A stretch of DNA of 64,000 nt from contig JAFSXU010000077.1 in assembly GCA_017443895.1 (NCBI GenBank), positions 25,788 to 89,787 of the forward strand, written 5' to 3'. Each line of letters starts with the position of its first letter. Position 1 is the first letter of the stretch. The stretch is from Clostridia bacterium. GTDB taxonomy: Bacteria > Bacillota > Clostridia > UBA1381. This document shows positions 1-11,200 of this stretch, piece after piece. The notes beneath the pieces are model-generated. The model saw nothing but the letters and a program-made list of their open reading frames with translations. It did not search any database and was not told the DNA's origin. A program made the position numbers and the translations under genes.

Positions 1-2
1 TA

Positions 3-1133
3 ACCGTAACAGACAGATTATCACAGAGGAATACTCTTGATGTTGTAGGCGGAATAACATATCTAAGAGATGTTGCAAATGTTCCTACAACCTACCATGT
101 AGAATACTATTCAAATATCATAAAAGAGCGGGCTTTGCGCCGTAAGCTGATTGAAAACTCGGCGAAGATAAATGAAATGGCATATGGCGACGGCTCAAAT
201 GTGGACAGAGTCCTTGAACAGGCGGAACAGCTTATTTATGATGTTTCATCAAACGATGCGGGCGATATAATTCCCATAAGCGATATAATGATGAGCGCAT
301 ATCAGCGTCTTATTGACGATTGCGCAAACGGCGAAGGACTTACAGGTATCTCAACGGGCTTTTATCAGCTAAACGAGAGAACGGGCGGTCTGCATGGCGG
401 TGAGCTTATCCTGATTGCAGGGCGACCGGGCATGGGTAAATCGAGCTTTGCGGTAAATATTGCCGAGCATGTTGCAATAAACGAGAAAAAAACCGTTGCA
501 ATCTTTAACCTTGAAATGCCGAAAGAGCAGATAGTAAACAGAATTATATGCTCACAGGCGTATGTTGATTCAACCAAGGTAAGAACAGGTACAATAAAGG
601 CAGACGATTGGGAGCGAATAGGCGAGGTAATAAATACGGTTGCAAATTCGCCTATCTATATAGACGATACCGCATCAATCACAGTTGCGCAAATTCGTGC
701 AAAATGCCGTCGTCTAAAGCAGACAAAGGACCTTGCACTGATTGTAATTGACTATCTTCAGCTTATGCAATCAAGCGGAAGAGCGGATAACCGTCAACAG
801 GAAATATCCGAGATTTCAAGATCACTAAAGATTTTGTCAAAGGAATTGAATGTCCCTGTTATTGCGCTTTCACAGCTGTCCCGTGCGAGTGAGTCAAGGT
901 CGGACAAGCGGCCGATGCTTTCAGATTTGAGAGAATCGGGCGCAATAGAGCAGGATGCGGATATGGTAATGTTTCTGTACCGTGAGTCCTACTATAAGAA
1001 GGACAGCGAGGATACATTGGCAGAATGTATTATTGCAAAGAACAGAAGTGGCGAAACGGGAACGATAAAGCTTGGCTGGCAAGGTCAGTATACTAAGTTT
1101 TCAAATGTAGAATATGCAAGTGAAGAACAGTAA
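3..1133 (+). CDS. dnaB: Replicative DNA helicase DnaB (5' partial)
   Basis: Hexameric helicase that unwinds DNA ahead of the replication fork. The reading frame is open from base 3, before any start codon, and begins with residues typical of the end of the DnaB N-terminal domain (LDVVGGITYLRD), so the true start lies left of the window. A RecA-like core follows: Walker A GRPGMGKSS near base 421, Walker B-like LIVIDYLQLM near base 745, then the ALSQLSR and RESGAIEQDAD motifs. The C-terminus is complete. The last codons overlap the start of tilS, so the two are probably co-transcribed. Identification is secure; only the N-terminus is missing. Confidence 0.95.
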   Translation, partial: TVTDRLSQRNTLDVVGGITYLRDVANVPTTYHVEYYSNIIKERALRRKLIENSAKINEMAYGDGSNVDRVLEQAEQLIYDVSSNDAGDIIPISDIMMSAYQRLIDDCANGEGLTGISTGFYQLNERTGGLHGGELILIAGRPGMGKSSFAVNIAEHVAINEKKTVAIFNLEMPKEQIVNRIICSQAYVDSTKVRTGTIKADDWERIGEVINTVANSPIYIDDTASITVAQIRAKCRRLKQTKDLALIVIDYLQLMQSSGRADNRQQEISEISRSLKILSKELNVPVIALSQLSRASESRSDKRPMLSDLRESGAIEQDADMVMFLYRESYYKKDSEDTLAECIIAKNRSGETGTIKLGWQGQYTKFSNVEYASEEQ

Positions 1134-2451
1134 TGTTATAAATAAAGTAAAACAGACGATAAAGCGCTATGACCTGATAAAAGAGGGCGATAGCGTGCTT
1201 GTAGGGCTTTCGGGCGGTGCGGACAGTGTCGCACTATGCCATATTTTGCATACGATGGGCATAAATATTGTTGCGGCGCATCTAAACCACAATATCCGTG
1301 GCGAGGAGGCAAAGCGTGATGAAGAGTTTGCAAAGACTTTCGCAAAAAAATTGGGTGTGCGCTTTGTATCAAAAAGTGTTAATGTCCGTGAGCTTGCAAA
1401 AAATACGGGTATGTCCGATGAAATGGCAGGCAGAGAGGCAAGGTATGCGTTTTTTGACGATGTGTGTAAAAGCTATGGACTTACTAAAATTGCAACCGCA
1501 CATAACCGTAACGACAGGGCAGAAACGATACTTATGAACTTAATGCGAGGGTCTACCATGTCGGGCTTGTCGGGAATACCGTATAAGCGTGATAATATCA
1601 TAAGGCCTATACTTGATTTAACAAGAGCCGAGATAGAAAGCTATTGTGACAGTATGGGACTTTTGTATGTAACCGACAGCACAAATGCAGCAGACGATTA
1701 TACACGAAATAAAATACGGCATAAACTCCTGCCCTTAATAGAGGGTGAGTTTAACCCGAATTTTATTACAACCGTAAGCAAGAACGCCGATATAATTTCA
1801 GATAATGCAGATTATTTAATAAATTCGGCAGAAACGGTGTATAAAAAGATAGTTTCAGATAACAGTGTGGATGCTTCTCTGCTTTTAAAGGAGCATACGG
1901 CAATAATCAGGCTTGTGATAAGGCAAATGCTTACAGAGGTATTGGGTAATGACGATGTTTCATCGGAATTTATTGAAAACACATTGGAGCTTGTAAGAGA
2001 AAACGCAACAGGCAAGGAGATAAACCTGCCAAAGGGCTACAGAGCAAGAATAGAATACGGACGGCTTGTAGTGGATAAGCCTGTTACAACAGCGCCGTAT
2101 GAATATAAATTAAAATTAAATGAGCCTTTGTATATAAAGGAGCTGAATTTCAGTATAGTTGTTCAAAGTGCACCCACCCGTCAAAATGATGGTGCAATGT
2201 ATTTTTCGGGTATCGATACGGATAATATGTATATACGCAACCGCAGGGACGGGGATAGCTTTTATCCTAACGGAATGAGCGGTAAAAAGAAGCTAAAGGA
2301 CTATTTTATTGACCAAAAAATCCCAAGGGAAGAACGAAATATGCTGCCGATATTTACATCAAACGGCGATATAGCGGCGATTATAGGTCACAGACGGGAC
2401 AGACGGTTTGAGTTTTTAGGCACGGGAGTAAAACTTATCGTATTAAAATAA
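1114..2451 (+). CDS. tilS: tRNA(Ile)-lysidine synthase TilS
   Basis: Joins lysine to C34 of the CAU-anticodon tRNA-Ile using ATP, so that it reads AUA. The PP-loop pyrophosphatase motif SGGADS is at residues 33-38 and NHNIRGEEA follows. The C-terminal part has the TilS-type ending with [20 protein letters not shown]. The 445-residue length fits the longer bacterial form. The ATG at 1114 lies inside the end of dnaB (20-base overlap); a GTG at 1120 is an alternative start. Many Firmicutes place hpt between tilS and ftsH; here ftsH follows directly. Confidence 0.93.
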   Translation: MQVKNSNVINKVKQTIKRYDLIKEGDSVLVGLSGGADSVALCHILHTMGINIVAAHLNHNIRGEEAKRDEEFAKTFAKKLGVRFVSKSVNVRELAKNTGMSDEMAGREARYAFFDDVCKSYGLTKIATAHNRNDRAETILMNLMRGSTMSGLSGIPYKRDNIIRPILDLTRAEIESYCDSMGLLYVTDSTNAADDYTRNKIRHKLLPLIEGEFNPNFITTVSKNADIISDNADYLINSAETVYKKIVSDNSVDASLLLKEHTAIIRLVIRQMLTEVLGNDDVSSEFIENTLELVRENATGKEINLPKGYRARIEYGRLVVDKPVTTAPYEYKLKLNEPLYIKELNFSIVVQSAPTRQNDGAMYFSGIDTDNMYIRNRRDGDSFYPNGMSGKKKLKDYFIDQKIPREERNMLPIFTSNGDIAAIIGHRRDRRFEFLGTGVKLIVLK

Positions 2452-2468
2452 AATTTGGAGGTAGGAAA

Positions 2469-4292
2469 TTGCAGAATAGATTTAGAGGTGTTGGGGCATG
2501 GATTGCGGTATTTGTCGTGATATATATGATATATTCGATTGCGTCGGGCTTACTTTTTAGCAGTACGCAGATAACATATTCAGAGCTTGTAAACGCAGTA
2601 AAAAACCGTGAGGTTAAGGAAATGGTTATAAGCGGTAAAAATGTTACCGCAACCTTAGGCGTGGGTGATGAGTCTGTAAAGGTGAAGTCACAAATCCCGT
2701 CGCTTGAGGTAATGCAAAACGATATAGGCAAGGAGATAAAGGAGCAGATTGAAAACGGCACATTAAAGGAAAGCGCATATGAGCCGAAAATGTCGTGGAC
2801 TGCCGTTTCAAATATAATCCTTATAATACTCTTTGTTGTGATGTTTGTTATGATGTTCACACGGCGAGGGGGCGGTGCAGGCGGATTTACACGCTCCCGT
2901 GCAAAGCTTGATACCAATAATGAAAAGGTAAAGTTTATAGATGTTGCAGGCGCAGACGAGGAAAAAGGGGAGCTTCAGGAAATAGTTGAATTTCTTAAAA
3001 ACCCTGCAAAATTTGTCGCACTCGGCGCAAGAATACCAAAGGGCGTTCTGCTTGTAGGACCTCCCGGAACAGGTAAAACCTTGTTAGCAAGGGCTGTTGC
3101 AGGCGAGGCAGATGTTCCGTTTTTCTCAATAAGCGGTTCTGATTTTGTGGAGCTGTATGTCGGTGTCGGTGCGTCAAGAGTGCGAGATATGTTTGAGCAG
3201 GCAAAGAAGAATAAGCCCTGTATTATATTCATAGACGAGATTGACGCTGTCGGCAGACAGCGCGGTACAGGCATGGGCGGCGGCCATGACGAGAGAGAGC
3301 AGACTCTAAACCAGCTCCTTGTTGAAATGGACGGATTTGGCAAAAATGAGGGTATAATTATAATGGCGGCAACAAACCGTCCCGATATTTTAGACCCTGC
3401 ACTCCTAAGACCGGGCAGATTTGACAGACAGATTGTTGTAAGCGTGCCCGATTTAAACGGCAGACTTGAAATTTTAAAGATACACTCACGCAATAAACCG
3501 CTTGCCGATGATGTGGATTTAGCCGAGATTGCAAAGGCTTGCGCAGGGTATAGCGGTGCGGATATAGAAAACTTGATGAATGAGGCTGCAATATTTGCGG
3601 CAAGAAGAAATCATACCCAGATTACAAGACTTGATATAGAGGACGCAAACTTAAAGGTTATGATGGGTACGGAAAAGAAATCAAGGCTTATGACTGAAAA
3701 GGAAAAGAAGCTTACCGCATACCATGAGGCAGGCCATGCGATACTGTCACATATTATAGATAAAACAACGCATATCCATAAGGTTTCTATCATACCCCGT
3801 GGCGGTGCGGGCGGATTTACAATGTATGTGCCAAACGAGGATAAGAACTATACATCAAAGAACGAAATCCTTGACAGAATCGTTGTAATGCTTGGCGGCA
3901 GAGTTGCCGAGCAAATAAAGCTTGACGATATTTCAACGGGCGCATCCAACGACCTTCAAAGGGCGACGGAGCTTGCACATAAAATGGTAACAAAGTTCGG
4001 TATGTCAGATGTCATAGGTCCTGTTTCGTATGATGAGGGCGGAGAGGTATTTATAGGCAGAGATTTAGCCCATTCAAAGAACTACAGCGAGGAAACATCT
4101 GCGCTCATAGATAAGGAAGTAAAGAGGATTTTACTTTGTGAGTATGACAGAGCTAAGTCGCTTCTTGAACAGTATAATTCTGAGCTTGAAGCGGTTACAA
4201 ATAAGCTTATTGAAAAAGAAACCATAGGCACTGATGAATTTCTTGAGTGCTTTGGTGCTTTGGAAGGAGGTAAGATAGATGCAGGTAACTAA
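2469..4292 (+). CDS. ftsH: ATP-dependent zinc metalloprotease FtsH
   Basis: Membrane-anchored AAA+ protease that degrades misfolded membrane proteins and short-lived regulators. Order of parts: transmembrane segment at about residues 10-30, extracytoplasmic loop, second transmembrane segment at about 111-130, a Gly-rich linker, AAA domain with Walker A GPPGTGKT (197-204) and Walker [15 protein letters not shown], the second region of homology [17 protein letters not shown], and the zinc site HEAGH. The start is TTG at 2469 behind a GGAGG site at about 2458. The 607-residue length is normal. The 3' end overlaps the DUF1858 gene by 14 bases. Confidence 0.96.
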   Translation: MQNRFRGVGAWIAVFVVIYMIYSIASGLLFSSTQITYSELVNAVKNREVKEMVISGKNVTATLGVGDESVKVKSQIPSLEVMQNDIGKEIKEQIENGTLKESAYEPKMSWTAVSNIILIILFVVMFVMMFTRRGGGAGGFTRSRAKLDTNNEKVKFIDVAGADEEKGELQEIVEFLKNPAKFVALGARIPKGVLLVGPPGTGKTLLARAVAGEADVPFFSISGSDFVELYVGVGASRVRDMFEQAKKNKPCIIFIDEIDAVGRQRGTGMGGGHDEREQTLNQLLVEMDGFGKNEGIIIMAATNRPDILDPALLRPGRFDRQIVVSVPDLNGRLEILKIHSRNKPLADDVDLAEIAKACAGYSGADIENLMNEAAIFAARRNHTQITRLDIEDANLKVMMGTEKKSRLMTEKEKKLTAYHEAGHAILSHIIDKTTHIHKVSIIPRGGAGGFTMYVPNEDKNYTSKNEILDRIVVMLGGRVAEQIKLDDISTGASNDLQRATELAHKMVTKFGMSDVIGPVSYDEGGEVFIGRDLAHSKNYSEETSALIDKEVKRILLCEYDRAKSLLEQYNSELEAVTNKLIEKETIGTDEFLECFGALEGGKIDAGN

Positions 4293-4482
4293 AGAGACAC
4301 TTATCGGCGAGGCTTTAAATGAGAATTTTGATATTGCCCCTGTCCTTATGGAAATGGGTATGCATTGCCTTGGCTGTCCTGCTTCACAGGCTGAATCAAT
4401 AGAGGAAGCTTGTGCGGTACACGGCGTTGACGCTGATGAAATTGTTGCAAAGATAAACGCAATTTTAGCAAAAGCCGAATAA
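4279..4482 (+). CDS. DUF1858 small protein (disulfide-type helical domain)
   Basis: A 67-residue protein that is almost entirely the DUF1858 domain, an all-helical module with a conserved [11 protein letters not shown] core carrying two cysteines three residues apart (CLGC). The family is often found next to or fused with redox and hybrid-cluster proteins; its molecular role is not settled. Its ATG lies within the end of ftsH, and a GGAGG site inside ftsH (about 4265) precedes it, so translational coupling is likely. It is the last gene of the dnaB-tilS-ftsH run. Confidence 0.8.
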   Translation: MQVTKETLIGEALNENFDIAPVLMEMGMHCLGCPASQAESIEEACAVHGVDADEIVAKINAILAKAE

Positions 4483-4491
4483 ATTTATCAA

Positions 4492-4526
4492 ACAAGCCAA
4501 ATTGCCGATAGCGCAGTTTGGCTTGT
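4492..4526 (+). terminator. Stem-loop at end of dnaB-tilS-ftsH run
   Basis: A perfect 10-bp inverted repeat, ACAAGCCAAA / TTTGGCTTGT, with a 15-base loop, lies 10 bases after the DUF1858 stop. It has no clear T-run, so it may be a weak terminator or an mRNA 3' stabiliser. Confidence 0.45.
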
Positions 4527-4593
4527 AAGCTTTATGGGATAAAATTAAAAATATAAAAAAATATAATTACCTCTATGAAATGTCAAAAAAATG

Positions 4594-4602
4594 TGTTATA
4601 CT
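4594..4602 (+). promoter_or_regulatory. Extended -10 promoter of murA
   Basis: TGTTATACT is an extended -10 (TG, one base, TATACT) about 70 bases before the murA start. No good -35 hexamer is present at 17 bases, as is common for extended -10 promoters. Confidence 0.45.
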
Positions 4603-4673
4603 GTATAAAGTAACGAAGTTTCATAGCACGCCATATTATATACTAAAAAAATATAATGTGAGGTGTATGCACT

Positions 4674-5927
4674 TTGAGCAGATTTGAAATAATCGGCAAA
4701 GCCCCGATACGGGGCGAAATATCGGTACAGGGTGCAAAAAACGCTGTCTTACCGATACTTGCCGCAACGATTATGACGGAAGAGGTCTGTGTTATAGATA
4801 ATTGCCCGTATTTAAGAGATGTAGATAAGACAATTTTGGTATTACGGGGCTTGGGCTCTAAGGTAATGCGAACAGACCACACAATAACGGTTTCCGATAA
4901 CGGCTACTGTGACTGTGAAATATGCGAAACGCTTATGCGCCAGATGCGCTCGTCAATAATTTTCCTGGGCGCAATTCTTACACGATGCAAAAAAGCGGTT
5001 TTGAGTATGCCGGGCGGCTGCCCGATAGGTCAAAGACCGATTGATTTGCATCTAAAAGCATTAAAGAAGCTGGGTGTAAAGATAAAAGAGGAGCATGGGT
5101 TTATATACTGCTATGCCGATAAGATAACGGGAGCGGATATTCATCTTGATTTTCCAAGCGTTGGCGCAACGGAGAATATTATGCTTGCAAGCGTAATGGC
5201 GCAGGGTACGACAACTATTTCAAATGCTGCCCGTGAGCCTGAAATAAAAGACCTTGCAAATTTCTTAAACTCCATGGGTGCAAAAATTACGGGAGCAGGG
5301 GAGTCTCAAATAAGGATTGAGGGAGTTTGTGAGCTTCACGGTACAAGGTACAGGGTTATGCCTGACAGAATAGTTGCGGGTACATATTTAATTGCAGCGG
5401 CAATAACCGGCGGAGATATAACCATAACCGATGCCGAGCCTGATAATATGAACGCCATATGCGATACTCTCATTCAAATGGGTGCAAACCTTGATATAGG
5501 CGATAATAAAATACATATTATGTCGGCGGATAGGCTAAAAGCAGTTGAAATTATACGGACAATGCCATATCCGGGATTTCCGACGGATATACAATCGCCG
5601 TTTATGTCGCTTTTGTCCGTTGCAAACGGAACGAGCATATTGGTTGAGAACATATTTGAAAACAGGTTCCGTCATGTTGATGAGCTTGTGAGAATGGGCG
5701 CAGATATTAAGGTGTCGGGGCGCACTGCAATTATAAAAGGTGTTGATGAGCTCTACGGTGCAACGGTGCGTGCAAGAGAGCTAAGAGGCGGTGCGGCGTT
5801 GGTGCTTGCAGGGCTGTGTGCAAACGGAAAAACAATCGTCGATAATACAGAATATATTGACCGTGGCTATGAAAGAATAGAAGAATGTTTAAGTAAATGC
5901 GGAGCGCATATTAAGAGAGTGAACTAA
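4674..5927 (+). CDS. murA: UDP-N-acetylglucosamine 1-carboxyvinyltransferase MurA
   Basis: First committed step of peptidoglycan precursor synthesis: transfers enolpyruvate from PEP to UDP-GlcNAc. Conserved substrate residues lie in GAKNAVLPILAAT near residue 20. The catalytic loop MPGGCPIGQRPIDLH has Cys116, the residue attacked by fosfomycin in the family. The 417-residue length and two-fold EPSP-synthase fold pattern are normal. Start is TTG at 4674 after GAGGTG. It heads a wall and division group with ftsQ (11-base gap) and ftsZ. Low-GC Gram-positives often have two MurA paralogues; which one this is cannot be decided here. Confidence 0.94.
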   Translation: MSRFEIIGKAPIRGEISVQGAKNAVLPILAATIMTEEVCVIDNCPYLRDVDKTILVLRGLGSKVMRTDHTITVSDNGYCDCEICETLMRQMRSSIIFLGAILTRCKKAVLSMPGGCPIGQRPIDLHLKALKKLGVKIKEEHGFIYCYADKITGADIHLDFPSVGATENIMLASVMAQGTTTISNAAREPEIKDLANFLNSMGAKITGAGESQIRIEGVCELHGTRYRVMPDRIVAGTYLIAAAITGGDITITDAEPDNMNAICDTLIQMGANLDIGDNKIHIMSADRLKAVEIIRTMPYPGFPTDIQSPFMSLLSVANGTSILVENIFENRFRHVDELVRMGADIKVSGRTAIIKGVDELYGATVRARELRGGAALVLAGLCANGKTIVDNTEYIDRGYERIEECLSKCGAHIKRVN

Positions 5928-5938
5928 AGGAAGATATT

Positions 5939-6856
5939 ATGGATAACAAAGATGTAAAATCTACAAGAAAGGTTATAAACACACAGGATTATAACTGGGA
6001 AAAGTTAGAGGAGGAAGCCGAAAACTTAAAATACGGCGGTGATGTCTTAGAGGTTTTTAATAAACCCAAGCCAAAGAAAAAGAAGAAAAAAGCCAAAAAA
6101 CCAAAAAAGAAGCGTACTCAAAAGGAGCAAAAACTCTTTGAGGCAAGGCTAAGAGCTACTGTAATGATTGGTATGGCTTTGGTTTTGGTTTGGCTTATTC
6201 TGATACTTGTTCCGATATTTAATGTACGGAACATCTCAATAAGCGGAAATAAGATAGTAACACCACAGCAGGTATCGGAGCTTGTCGGCGATGTAAAGGG
6301 CACAAATCTGTTTTTGGTAAGCAAGAGAAGTATCAAAAAAAAGCTAAAAACCATTGATTACATAAACGAGGTCAAGGTAGACAAAAAGCTCATTCCGCCA
6401 AGTATTGAAATAACGGTAACGGAGCATATTCCTGCTGCGTATTTGCAGGTTGGCTCAAGCTATGTTGTAATAAATTCAAGCCTTATTGTGCTTGATGAAA
6501 ACTCGGCTACCGATATGGAGGCGATACCTTGTATAACGGGCGTCAAGATAAAATCGGCAACCTTGGGTAAGCCGTTGCAGTCAGAAAAAGAGGCAATACC
6601 TGAGGTAATTTCACAAATACTAAAAATCAGCGAGGAAAATGAAATTCTTGGATATATCATAAGCATTGATTTGTCGGATTTAAATAACATAACCTTTAAT
6701 TATGATAACAGAATAACCGTAAACTGCGGTACGGCAATTGATATTGACAGAAAAATGCGTCTGTTTAATGAAACGATACATAATGAGAATATTGCCCCCG
6801 ATGCGGTGGGAACAATAGACTTATCCGAAACAGGCAAGGCAAAATACACACCTTAA
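5939..6856 (+). CDS. ftsQ: Cell division protein FtsQ/DivIB
   Basis: Bitopic divisome protein that links FtsL/FtsB-type partners. The cytoplasmic N-terminus (about 75 residues) is very rich in Lys (a run of KKKKKKAKKPKKKR), then one transmembrane helix at about residues 76-97. An extracellular POTRA domain follows, starting FNVRNISISGNKIVTPQQV, then the DivIB beta domain. No catalytic residues are expected. It lies 11 bases after murA, the usual Firmicutes arrangement, with ftsZ next. DivIB is the Gram-positive name for the same protein. Confidence 0.88.
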   Translation: MDNKDVKSTRKVINTQDYNWEKLEEEAENLKYGGDVLEVFNKPKPKKKKKKAKKPKKKRTQKEQKLFEARLRATVMIGMALVLVWLILILVPIFNVRNISISGNKIVTPQQVSELVGDVKGTNLFLVSKRSIKKKLKTIDYINEVKVDKKLIPPSIEITVTEHIPAAYLQVGSSYVVINSSLIVLDENSATDMEAIPCITGVKIKSATLGKPLQSEKEAIPEVISQILKISEENEILGYIISIDLSDLNNITFNYDNRITVNCGTAIDIDRKMRLFNETIHNENIAPDAVGTIDLSETGKAKYTP

Positions 6857-6930
6857 CATATAAAAATTATTGCAAAATATACAAAAATAGTAAGATTTAA
6901 AAAAATATTGAAAAAAATTTCAAAAAACTA

Positions 6931-6959
6931 TTGAATATATTAAAAAAAAATAGTAAAAT
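6931..6959 (+). promoter_or_regulatory. Promoter of ftsZ
   Basis: TTGAAT and TAAAAT are separated by exactly 17 bases in a very AT-rich gap between ftsQ and ftsZ, about 70 bases before the ftsZ start. Confidence 0.55.
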
Positions 6960-7029
6960 ACAGTATATATGTATGTAGAAAATTCTATGATTATAAAATG
7001 GTAGCTAAATTACGAAGGAGGATATGTAA

Positions 7030-8178
7030 ATGAGCATAATGCCTATAGATCTTGAGGAGAATAATACAATTGAGGGTGCAAGAATTAAGGTAATCGGTGT
7101 CGGCGGCGGCGGAAATAATGCTGTTGACAGAATGATTGAAGCAGGAGTTAAAAAGGCTGACTTTATCTGTGTCAACACCGATGCACAGCAGTTATCAAGT
7201 GTTTTGGCACCTACAGTTTTACAGATAGGAACAAAGCTTACAAACGGACTCGGCGCAGGCGCAAAGCCTGAGGTTGGCCGTCAGGCGGCAGAGGAAACAA
7301 AGGACGAAATAAAGAATATTGTAAAGGATGCCGATATGGTATTTGTAACAGCCGGTATGGGCGGCGGAACAGGTACAGGCGCAGCGCCTATCATTGCAGA
7401 GGCTGCAAAATCACAGGGCGTACTTACAGTTGCAGTTGTAACAAAGCCGTTCTTCTTTGAAGGACCTCAGAGAATGAGAAATGCAGAAGAGGGTATCAAA
7501 CAGCTTGCAGAAAAGGTTGATGCAATCGTTACAATTCCTAACGATAAGCTTTTGGACATAGCAGATAAAAAGGTAACAATAAACGACTCATTCAAGCTTG
7601 CCGATGATGTTCTTCGTCAGGGTGTGCAGGGTATAATTGAGGTTATTACTCAGCGCGGTATTATGAACTGCGACTTTGCAGATGTAAGAACAATCATGAA
7701 GGACAGCGGTGTTGCTCATATGGGTATCGGTATCGGTAAGGGCGAGAGCGCCGCATCAGACGCAGTTCGCGCAGCTATTGAGAGTCCGCTTCTTGAAACA
7801 AGCATTGCAGGCGCTCAGAATGTATTGCTTAATATCACAGGTGGCAGTGAGTTCTCACTTGTTGATATGGGTGAGGTATCAGGCATTGTTCGTGATATGG
7901 TATCGGAAGAGGCTAATATCATTGTCGGTACTGCAATGGACGATAACTTAAAGGACGAGATTAAGGTTACTCTTATTGCAACAGGCTTAAACGGCGGCAG
8001 AAGAGCTGATGAGGTAAGAAATAACACCCGTTATTCGTCATCACCTTCAACATCAAACGACAGACGCCAGCCGACAACCTTCTCTACTTCATTTGACGAT
8101 GATTCAATCTTCCAGAGAAAGTTAAGACCGGGCATGGGCTCAATTGATGTACCTAACTTCTTTAAGCAGGATAAATAA
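7030..8178 (+). CDS. ftsZ: Cell division GTPase FtsZ
   Basis: Tubulin-like GTPase that forms the division ring. The nucleotide site is clear: GVGGGGNNAVDRM near the N-terminus, the signature GGGTGTGAAP, and the T7-loop with NCDFADVRTIM. A variable linker of about 50 residues rich in Ser, Asn, Asp and Arg precedes the C-terminal conserved peptide (SIDVPNFFKQDK), which binds FtsA/SepF-type partners. The 382-residue length is normal. Start is ATG at 7030 behind AAGGAGGA. It has its own promoter and a strong terminator. Confidence 0.97.
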   Translation: MSIMPIDLEENNTIEGARIKVIGVGGGGNNAVDRMIEAGVKKADFICVNTDAQQLSSVLAPTVLQIGTKLTNGLGAGAKPEVGRQAAEETKDEIKNIVKDADMVFVTAGMGGGTGTGAAPIIAEAAKSQGVLTVAVVTKPFFFEGPQRMRNAEEGIKQLAEKVDAIVTIPNDKLLDIADKKVTINDSFKLADDVLRQGVQGIIEVITQRGIMNCDFADVRTIMKDSGVAHMGIGIGKGESAASDAVRAAIESPLLETSIAGAQNVLLNITGGSEFSLVDMGEVSGIVRDMVSEEANIIVGTAMDDNLKDEIKVTLIATGLNGGRRADEVRNNTRYSSSPSTSNDRRQPTTFSTSFDDDSIFQRKLRPGMGSIDVPNFFKQDK

Positions 8179-8192
8179 CAAATTGAAAAATT

Positions 8193-8222
8193 AAGGGCAT
8201 TGCTGATGCAATGCCCTTTTTG
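8193..8222 (+). terminator. Rho-independent terminator of ftsZ
   Basis: An 11-bp perfect stem AAGGGCATTGC / GCAATGCCCTT with a TGAT loop, followed by a T-run, 14 bases after the ftsZ stop. Confidence 0.9.
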
Positions 8223-8245
8223 TCCTTTTAATTGGACATAAAATG

Positions 8246-8254
8246 TGATACAAT
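8246..8254 (+). promoter_or_regulatory. Extended -10 promoter of addBA
   Basis: TGATACAAT matches an extended -10 (TG, one base, TACAAT) about 30 bases before the addB start and just after the ftsZ terminator. A TTGGAC lies upstream, but too close for standard spacing. Confidence 0.45.
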
Positions 8255-8284
8255 ATATAAAAGACAAAAAAAGAGGTGTAATAA

Positions 8285-11200
8285 ATGCCGATAAATATAA
8301 TCCGTGGCGGAATAGGAACAGGCAAGGGCAGTATGTGTATGGAGCAGATACGCAATGTACATATCAAAAACCCTGATATCAAATGCATTATGCTTGTACC
8401 GAACCATTATTCATATGCAACAGAGAAAGTGTTTGTCCGTGAGTTCGGCGGCACAGGCTTAAACAATATTGAGGTTTTAACAATGCGCCGTCTGGCACAG
8501 AATATGTTAGACCGCGCATCGTTAAACTATATAACAGCATCGGGACGGGAGATGCTTATTTACCGTGCAATAAGGGACTATATAGAAAATGCGGATTTAA
8601 AAAACTCAACACTTATGGGCACTGTTATGAAGCAGGGCTTTATTGAGGTTATGTCGTCTTTGGTAAGTGAATTTAAACGGTATAATGTAACCCCCGAAAT
8701 CTTGCTTGAAAACGCAGAAAAAATAGAAAACAACCCTAAGCTAAAGGAAAAGATACTGATATCTGCAAGCATTTATAAACGGTATAATGAGCTTATAGAA
8801 AACAGTGCATATGCCGATATGGAGGACGATTGCATAAGACTTGCAAGGGAAATTTCAAGGAGTGGGTATTTTGACAAGTCCACAATGGTGTGGGTTGATA
8901 AATTTGACGATTTTGCAACCGCTGAATGGGAGGTAATATCAGCTATTGCAGGCAAGGTTTCGGACTTAACAATAACTGTCAATTATCCAAAGGAGAATAT
9001 CAGCCTGTATAACAGAATGCACTATACATTTTCCAAGGCTTGCGAGCTTGGGGAAATGTACGGCATTGGCAATGATTACGATACGGGTATTGAATTTAAG
9101 GATAAAAAGAGCAAGGATATAGAAATCCTGCTTAAAAATTGGAGCAGTATTGATAAAAGCTATAAAGGGGAATGTAACAATATCGAGATTACACGGGCAG
9201 ACGATGCATATAATGAGCTTGAGCGCTGTGCGTGCAGGATACTTGACTTGGTGCGTGAGGAAGGGTACAGATTTAGTGATATTGCAATTTTATGCGGTCA
9301 AACAGAGAATTATCTGCATATGATACAGACGATGTTCCCTGAATATAAAATTCCGTACTTTAGCGATGATCAGATAGCATTGTCCGACCACCCTATAATG
9401 GTTGGGATAATGTCTGTTTTTGATATAATCCTAAATGACTGGAACTATGAATCGGTGTTTAAGTTCTTAAAGGCAGGCTTTGTGTATAAAGAATGTGAGA
9501 TAAACGGAAATAAAATCTTAGCGCCCGTAAATCCTGAGGATATAGACTACCTTGAAAACTATGTTTTAAAATACGGTATCCGAGGTGCGAAAAACTGGCT
9601 AAATGATGAAAAGTGGAGCTATGGAAACGGAATAGTTGATATTGCATTTGCAAGGGATTCTGATGTTGAAAACGACAGAGCTGATGAAATCAGAAAAGAG
9701 GTTTTGTTACCTGTTTATAAGCTGTCTAAAAAAGTATCAAAGAAAAATACAGCCGAGTATTTCTCACGGGCACTTTTTGAATTTCTGTGCGATATTAACC
9801 TTGAAAGAGGCCTGAAAAGCGAAATAAGGCGCCTTCGTGATGAGGGACAGATAAACGAAGCCGAACAGTTTGCAAAGCTTTGGAATTTATTGCTTGATTT
9901 GTTAAATCAGACTGCTGTTGCGGGGACAGATAAAATAATTGATTTTGCACAGTACGGAAAGCTTTTAAGTGTTGGTATAAAGAAATGCCGGATACGCACC
10001 GTACCGTCGGGCATTGATCAGGTATATGTGGGCAATGTTGAAAAAAGCTCTGCCACCAATATCCGTGCCATGTTTATCATAGGTGCGGTTGACGGCACAT
10101 TTCCGTCAGGTGTTCCCGATGAGGGCTTTTTCTCAAATAATGACAGAAACACGCTTTTAGACGATTATAAAATACGCATTGCGCCCGATACAAAAAAGAA
10201 ATTTGAACAGCAGTATTTTAAAGTGTATAGGGCTATGTGCTCTGTAAATGAAAAGCTGTTTGTTTCATACCCCGAAAAAACGGGGGACGGAAAAAGTATA
10301 GCGCCGTCGAGTATGATCGCCGATATTATGAGAGTTTTGCCGAATGTGAAAATTGATAACGGATTTGACAATTCATTTTTATATCTGTCAACACCTGAGG
10401 CTACAATTCATCGCTTGCTTATCCAAAAATCTGCGGTTAACGAAAACGATAATCCCCTGTGGGAGGCGGTGTATGAATGGTATGCAAAAAATGAAGGCTA
10501 TGCCGATAAAATTGCACTGTTAAAAAGAGCAAAATGGTTTTTAAAAGAAAATACCGTGCTTGATAAGGAGCTTGCGCAAAAGCTGTACGAGCAAAACACA
10601 ACCTATAACGCAAGCAGGCTTAATGTTTTTGCAAAGTGTCCGTTTGGTTATTTTATGCAGTATGGTCTGCGCCTTAGTGAGCGTGAGGAATGGGAGATAA
10701 AGCCTACGGATGTAGGCATATATGCGCATGAGCTTATAAAGTCATTTTGCGAGACGGTTGAAAAAGACGCACATACAGACGAGGAAAAGCTAAACGCATG
10801 GCGGAAGCTTTCCGATACTCGGCGTGATGAAATTCTTGATATTCTGATAGATACAACCTGTACCAATATGCAAAACCACAGCGGTTATGACAGCGAGAAA
10901 AATACAAGTATTTTAAGGCGTACGGGTAAAAATATCAAAAATGCGGCAAAGACTGTGCATATGTCCTTATCAAGAGGTGCATATGTAGAAAAAGGACTTG
11001 AAAAACGGTTTAATATTTCCATAACCCCCGATATTGATATAGTAGGAACTATTGACAGGCTTGATATGTATAAGGGTGATAATGACGAGCGTGTAAGAAT
11101 TGTTGACTACAAGACGGGTGGAACGGAATTTGATGTTGTAAACATCGTAAACGGCGTTGATATGCAGATGGTGATATATGCAATTGCCTCAAGGGAAATG